This document shows positions 60,687 to 64,000 of a stretch of 64,000 bases of DNA, piece after piece (position 1 is the stretch's first letter; every line of letters begins with the position of its first letter). Below the pieces are notes generated by a model. It saw only the letters and a program-made list of their open reading frames with translations. It ran no database searches and was not told where the DNA came from. Made by a program: the position numbers and the translations under genes. The DNA comes from Arctopsyche grandis (Eukaryota; Arthropoda; Insecta; Trichoptera; Hydropsychidae), in the NCBI RefSeq assembly GCF_051622035.1, contig NC_135360.1, forward strand, positions 29,219,206 to 29,283,205, in the 5' to 3' direction.

Positions 60687-61453
60687 TTACGTTATATTTT
60701 TAGCCTGCCTGCGTTTACGACGCTGATTAATAATAACAAAAATAATAATAATAATAATAATAATAACAATTGATGTAAAAATGAGAACAAGTATTTTGCC
60801 ATTACTAAAACTTGACGTTTTTGTGTTCTGGGTGATCGTCAAATCGATCCAATTTTTGTATGCAGATACTCGAGACCATACTCCTGGTTTGATTGAAACT
60901 TCAGAGCAATTGTCACCCCAAGAAGTGATACCATGGAGCTTTCCATCGATTACCATAGGACCTCCAGAATCACCAACGCATGCGTCAATGTTCTCGGTTG
61001 AATTTGCACACATCATATTGTCGGTTATTGTAAAATTTTCAGCTAGGTAGTATTTGTAACACGTTTCATGATTTTCAATATGTATCTTTCCCATTAGAAG
61101 TTTAGAAACGGGGTTTCCTCCCTATTCCACATATTAAGATATAATTAACATATTATTCCAAATTAATGAACTTTTTTATAATAAATCATACCGTAATATT
61201 GTCCCCCCATCCGGCAATGATCGCTTCAGAACCATTTTTCACGCGAATGTCCTGTGATGGCATTGGAATTATTTTTGTTGTTTGGTCATCAATCTGAAGT
61301 GGATTGGTTAAAAATAACAAGGCTATATCGTTATCTGAGGTGTGAATTGAGAAATTGGGATGTTTGATAATCTTATATACATTCTCCTCTTGTCCACCAT
61401 TTTTGGTAAATACCGAACCTACACGTACTTTAAAATTGTTAGGGATGTTCTCC
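60687..61453 (-). CDS. trypsin-like serine protease, 3' exons only (copy 3)
   Basis: Two exons, 61192-61453 (catalytic Asp in DNDIALL) and 60687-61121 (DACVGDSGGP with catalytic Ser and the trypsin-type Asp six residues earlier), are open and in frame. The C-terminus is a membrane segment containing eight consecutive Ile, encoded by an (ATT)8 microsatellite, followed by a basic stop-transfer tail (NQRRKRRQAKNIT). The signal-peptide and His exons should lie above 61605 but a hAT element begins there; they may continue beyond the window. Part of the sequence is almost identical to copy 1 and the rest to copy 2, suggesting gene conversion. Confidence 0.75.
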
Positions 61454-61605
61454 CTATTGTGAATATAATTATTAATGTGTTAGTATTTAAATTTATTTCT
61501 TGAGTATTAATTGACAACTGTAACCATTTGGCAAACTGACTTACCTCATATTTTATTGTAAAGTGTCAAGTTTACTTAAATGCTTATAATGAATAGTATG
61601 TCTAC

Positions 61606-64000
61606 CAGTGGCGGACGGTGGGTGTTAATACCGGGTGTGCTGTGTATGCCGTAGGGCGTAGGGTATAAAATTAGCAATTAAAAAAAAATACTCGTTTTGC
61701 ATTACAAAAATGTTTAATTTATTAGTTATTTATACATAAGTTCAATGCGACGTTTCTGAGACATAAACTTTTCAATCACGTCTGCATAGAATGTGTCTTT
61801 CTGTTTTAATTCCACCAATAACTTTTTTTCTATTGAAATTAAGCTAAGGCCACATAATCTATCTTGACCTTGCGTACCTCTATAGCAAGTTTTTATTCTT
61901 TTCAGCGCCGAAAAAGAACGTTCTGCTGAAGCTGTACTGCTTGGTATCGTTAATATTAATTCTCCCAGCTTAAACACCTCTTTAAAACCAGATTCGAGGT
62001 TATTTTTTGTCATGAATTGTATTAATTCATGAACAGGTTTCTCTGAAAATTCAGAGCTGGAATATAGCACAATGAGTTCGTTTTTCAATCGAATATAATC
62101 AAACAGTGATCCATAAAAATCTTTTAATTTATTAATTAAAACATTTGGAAAATTTTCTTTATATTCGTCATATTTATCATTACAAAGAAGGTGGAAATAT
62201 TCTAATTTGGAAAGTGAAGAATATCTACATTCGACTTGTGCGATTATGCTATCAACTATTTTGAAATATAATTGACGAAATGAAGTTTTATCTTCTACTT
62301 CTGAATAATTTTTTAATCTTTGTGGCCTACGATCATGATCATCATTTTTTTCATTTAAATAATTATTCCATAACATTTCAAAATTATTATCCCTTTCGTA
62401 TTTCAGTTGCTGCAAAACATCATTAATTTTTTTACAACAATATAAAACGTCCGAAGATTTAGATTGAAGAATGTTATACAAAACATCAGTTATTCCAAAC
62501 AGTTTTGAAAAAATTTGAGGAAGTTTAATTGTTTGAAAATCCTCTAAAAAGCCTAAAAACCCTCGTGCTTTTATAACAGTATCTGTGTCCCATAATTCAC
62601 AATTTTCTATAACATGTCGAAAAAAATCTGTAAATTGACTTCTGTATTGTTGTACTGTGCTACTTAAACGAGATGTAAAATTCCACCTTGTGGGTGCTAC
62701 AGAGGGAAGTCTTTTTGTCACAAATTCCTGTAAAGCGAATACTCTTTTGGAAGATTTTGAAAAGTATGTAGACAATCCATTTAAAGTTTGAAAAAATGAT
62801 TTACTTTCTTTAATATCAGAAAGACCTTGCTGCAATACTAAATTCAATACATGAGCATAACAGTGTGTAAAAAGAGCAAAAGGATAAGCATTGAGGACTT
62901 TGGATTGCAAACCATTTACGTGTCCACTCATTACACTTGCTCCATCATAAGTCTGTCCAACCAATTTGTCTTGAATTTTAAATTCTTCAACTATGTTCAC
63001 CACGTGACGGAATAGACCATTAGATGTTTTATCAGCACTAACGTCTGTAAAACTAATAAACCGTTCATGTACATTGCCTTTACATACAAAACGTAAAACT
63101 GTTGAGAGCTGTGATTTTGTCATTATATCTGAAGTTTCATCGAGAATAATAGCAACAAAACTTGCTGACTCTACTTCATTTTTTATATGAACTTTAATAA
63201 CATGAGCGATTGCTTCGATTATGTCATTTTGTATACTTGGAGAAGTACCACGAAAGGTAGTAGCAGTATTTAAATGAGTATCTAAAACAGAATCATATTC
63301 TCGAAGAGCATTTAGATATTCAATGTAATTGCCTTTGTTTACGGAATTACATGACTCGTCGTGACCTCGCAGGGACAGTTCTTGTTTTCCTAGATAGATT
63401 ATTGCGTTAATAATTCGTTTTAAAACATCTCTATTTTTATTTACTTGTTCATTATGTCGACTTATTTCGGCTTTACGTTGACTGTCAATTAATACGTCGA
63501 TTCGTTGTTTGCCAAACATTTGTATGGAAAGAAATGATTGAACGTGTGCCTGCGATCCTTCGTGTTTCTTCAGTGCTGCTGTCAAATGGTTGAGATCAGC
63601 AAATCCTTCTTTGTTCCACACATTAATATCTTTGGAGAACAATAAACATGGCCAGCAGAAAAGTTTGGATCGAATTTCACAGCCTGTAATCCATTCGAAT
63701 TTTTTATAATTTGAAACGCAAAAATGTCTAGTGTAAACTTTTGTTTTTTCTTTATGCAAACTGGATAAATTTGGAAGAGACGGACACGGTTTCCCATCTT
63801 TAATTATTTTTAATTTTATCTCAAAACTTCTATTTGAAAACGGAATAGTTAAAATGTCTTGAACACTGTTAGCCATTATTAGTTATTAGAGGTATGACTG
63901 AGATACGAATGACCATAAAAATACGAATGTGCGAAAAAGTACGAGACCACGTGTCGCATCGCATTCGGTCAATTGCCGAGTGGTGCGCGGTGCTCTGAAG
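61606..64000 (-). mobile_element. hAT transposon, right end outside the window
   Basis: The similarity between the copy 2 and copy 3 introns stops exactly at ATGTCTAC (61598-61605), and CAGTGGCGGACGGTGGG begins: a typical hAT terminal sequence. The element runs past the end of the window; no second terminus is seen before 64000. The 8 bp before it are the predicted target duplication. Confidence 0.85.
61726..63876 (-). CDS. hAT transposase (ZMYM1-like, TTF/DUF4371 type)
   Basis: A single intact 716-codon frame. Residues about 40-110 form a TTF-type zinc finger region (FEWITGCEIRSKLFCWPCLLF). The RNase H-like core has VAIILDETSDIMTKSQL and YDGASVMSGHVNGLQ with the two expected catalytic Asp. 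The C-terminal hAT dimerisation block (LTIPSSTASAERSFSALKRI, QDRLCGLSLISIE) at about 645-690 holds the catalytic Glu. An AATAAA signal lies just after the stop on the coding strand (61718-61723). With no stops or frameshifts, and only its 3' end inside the window, this is the freshest-looking element here and may be recently active. A domesticated host gene is less likely given the adjoining terminal repeat. Confidence 0.9.
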   Translation of the reverse strand: MANSVQDILTIPFSNRSFEIKLKIIKDGKPCPSLPNLSSLHKEKTKVYTRHFCVSNYKKFEWITGCEIRSKLFCWPCLLFSKDINVWNKEGFADLNHLTAALKKHEGSQAHVQSFLSIQMFGKQRIDVLIDSQRKAEISRHNEQVNKNRDVLKRIINAIIYLGKQELSLRGHDESCNSVNKGNYIEYLNALREYDSVLDTHLNTATTFRGTSPSIQNDIIEAIAHVIKVHIKNEVESASFVAIILDETSDIMTKSQLSTVLRFVCKGNVHERFISFTDVSADKTSNGLFRHVVNIVEEFKIQDKLVGQTYDGASVMSGHVNGLQSKVLNAYPFALFTHCYAHVLNLVLQQGLSDIKESKSFFQTLNGLSTYFSKSSKRVFALQEFVTKRLPSVAPTRWNFTSRLSSTVQQYRSQFTDFFRHVIENCELWDTDTVIKARGFLGFLEDFQTIKLPQIFSKLFGITDVLYNILQSKSSDVLYCCKKINDVLQQLKYERDNNFEMLWNNYLNEKNDDHDRRPQRLKNYSEVEDKTSFRQLYFKIVDSIIAQVECRYSSLSKLEYFHLLCNDKYDEYKENFPNVLINKLKDFYGSLFDYIRLKNELIVLYSSSEFSEKPVHELIQFMTKNNLESGFKEVFKLGELILTIPSSTASAERSFSALKRIKTCYRGTQGQDRLCGLSLISIEKKLLVELKQKDTFYADVIEKFMSQKRRIELMYK

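Noticed and set aside
60781..61050. 89-codon plus-strand frame
   Set aside because: Antisense shadow of the last exon of protease copy 3; 57879-58196 is the same for copy 2.

Overview
The window looks like AT-rich nuclear DNA from an insect. Evidence: spliced genes with 60-85 bp GT-AG introns, AATAAA signals, TACA/TATG and TA microsatellites, and a mixed load of Jockey-, CR1/L2- and RTE-like LINEs, tRNA-headed SINEs, solo LTRs, Tc1-, hAT- and TTAA-type elements. I see no bacterial, organellar, CRISPR or rRNA feature. The order of insect cannot be fixed from the sequence alone.

Layout. 1-21 kb is gene-free and repeat-rich: foldback elements, a TTAA-flanked MITE present twice in opposite orientation, solo LTRs with 4-bp target duplications, and several SINEs including one inserted inside another. 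21.2-24.1 kb holds one intact BTB-BACK-Kelch gene, which I could splice completely (10 coding exons, 549 residues). 24.2-40 kb has 3' ends of CR1/L2- and Jockey-type LINEs, a solo LTR, short hairpin MITEs, a pure (TA)n tract of about 178 bp, and several GC-richer unique islands of unknown role.

40-64 kb is an eroded tandem array of trypsin-like serine protease genes, all on the minus strand. Copy 1 (40183-44491, 324 aa) is complete, with catalytic His/Asp/Ser and a C-terminal membrane segment. Copy 2 (57896-59163, 285 aa) has a broken active-site motif, and its membrane tail is cut by a Tc1-like element. Copy 3 (60687-61453) keeps only its last two exons; a hAT element with an intact 716-aa transposase sits in the intron above them. 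Flank fragments near 47.1 and 50.2 kb suggest at least one further lost copy. RTE-, Jockey- and SINE-type retroelements fill the gaps.

The most interesting non-gene signal is a 3'-terminal stem-loop shared by three SINE/LINE families. Its loop is conserved (about GC-T/A-TTGG...CCTGTTA) while its stem differs from family to family but stays paired; one LINE relic at 35.8-36.7 kb carries the same tail. A second is a set of four loci with about five degenerate 15-bp units each, built on one plan from different words.
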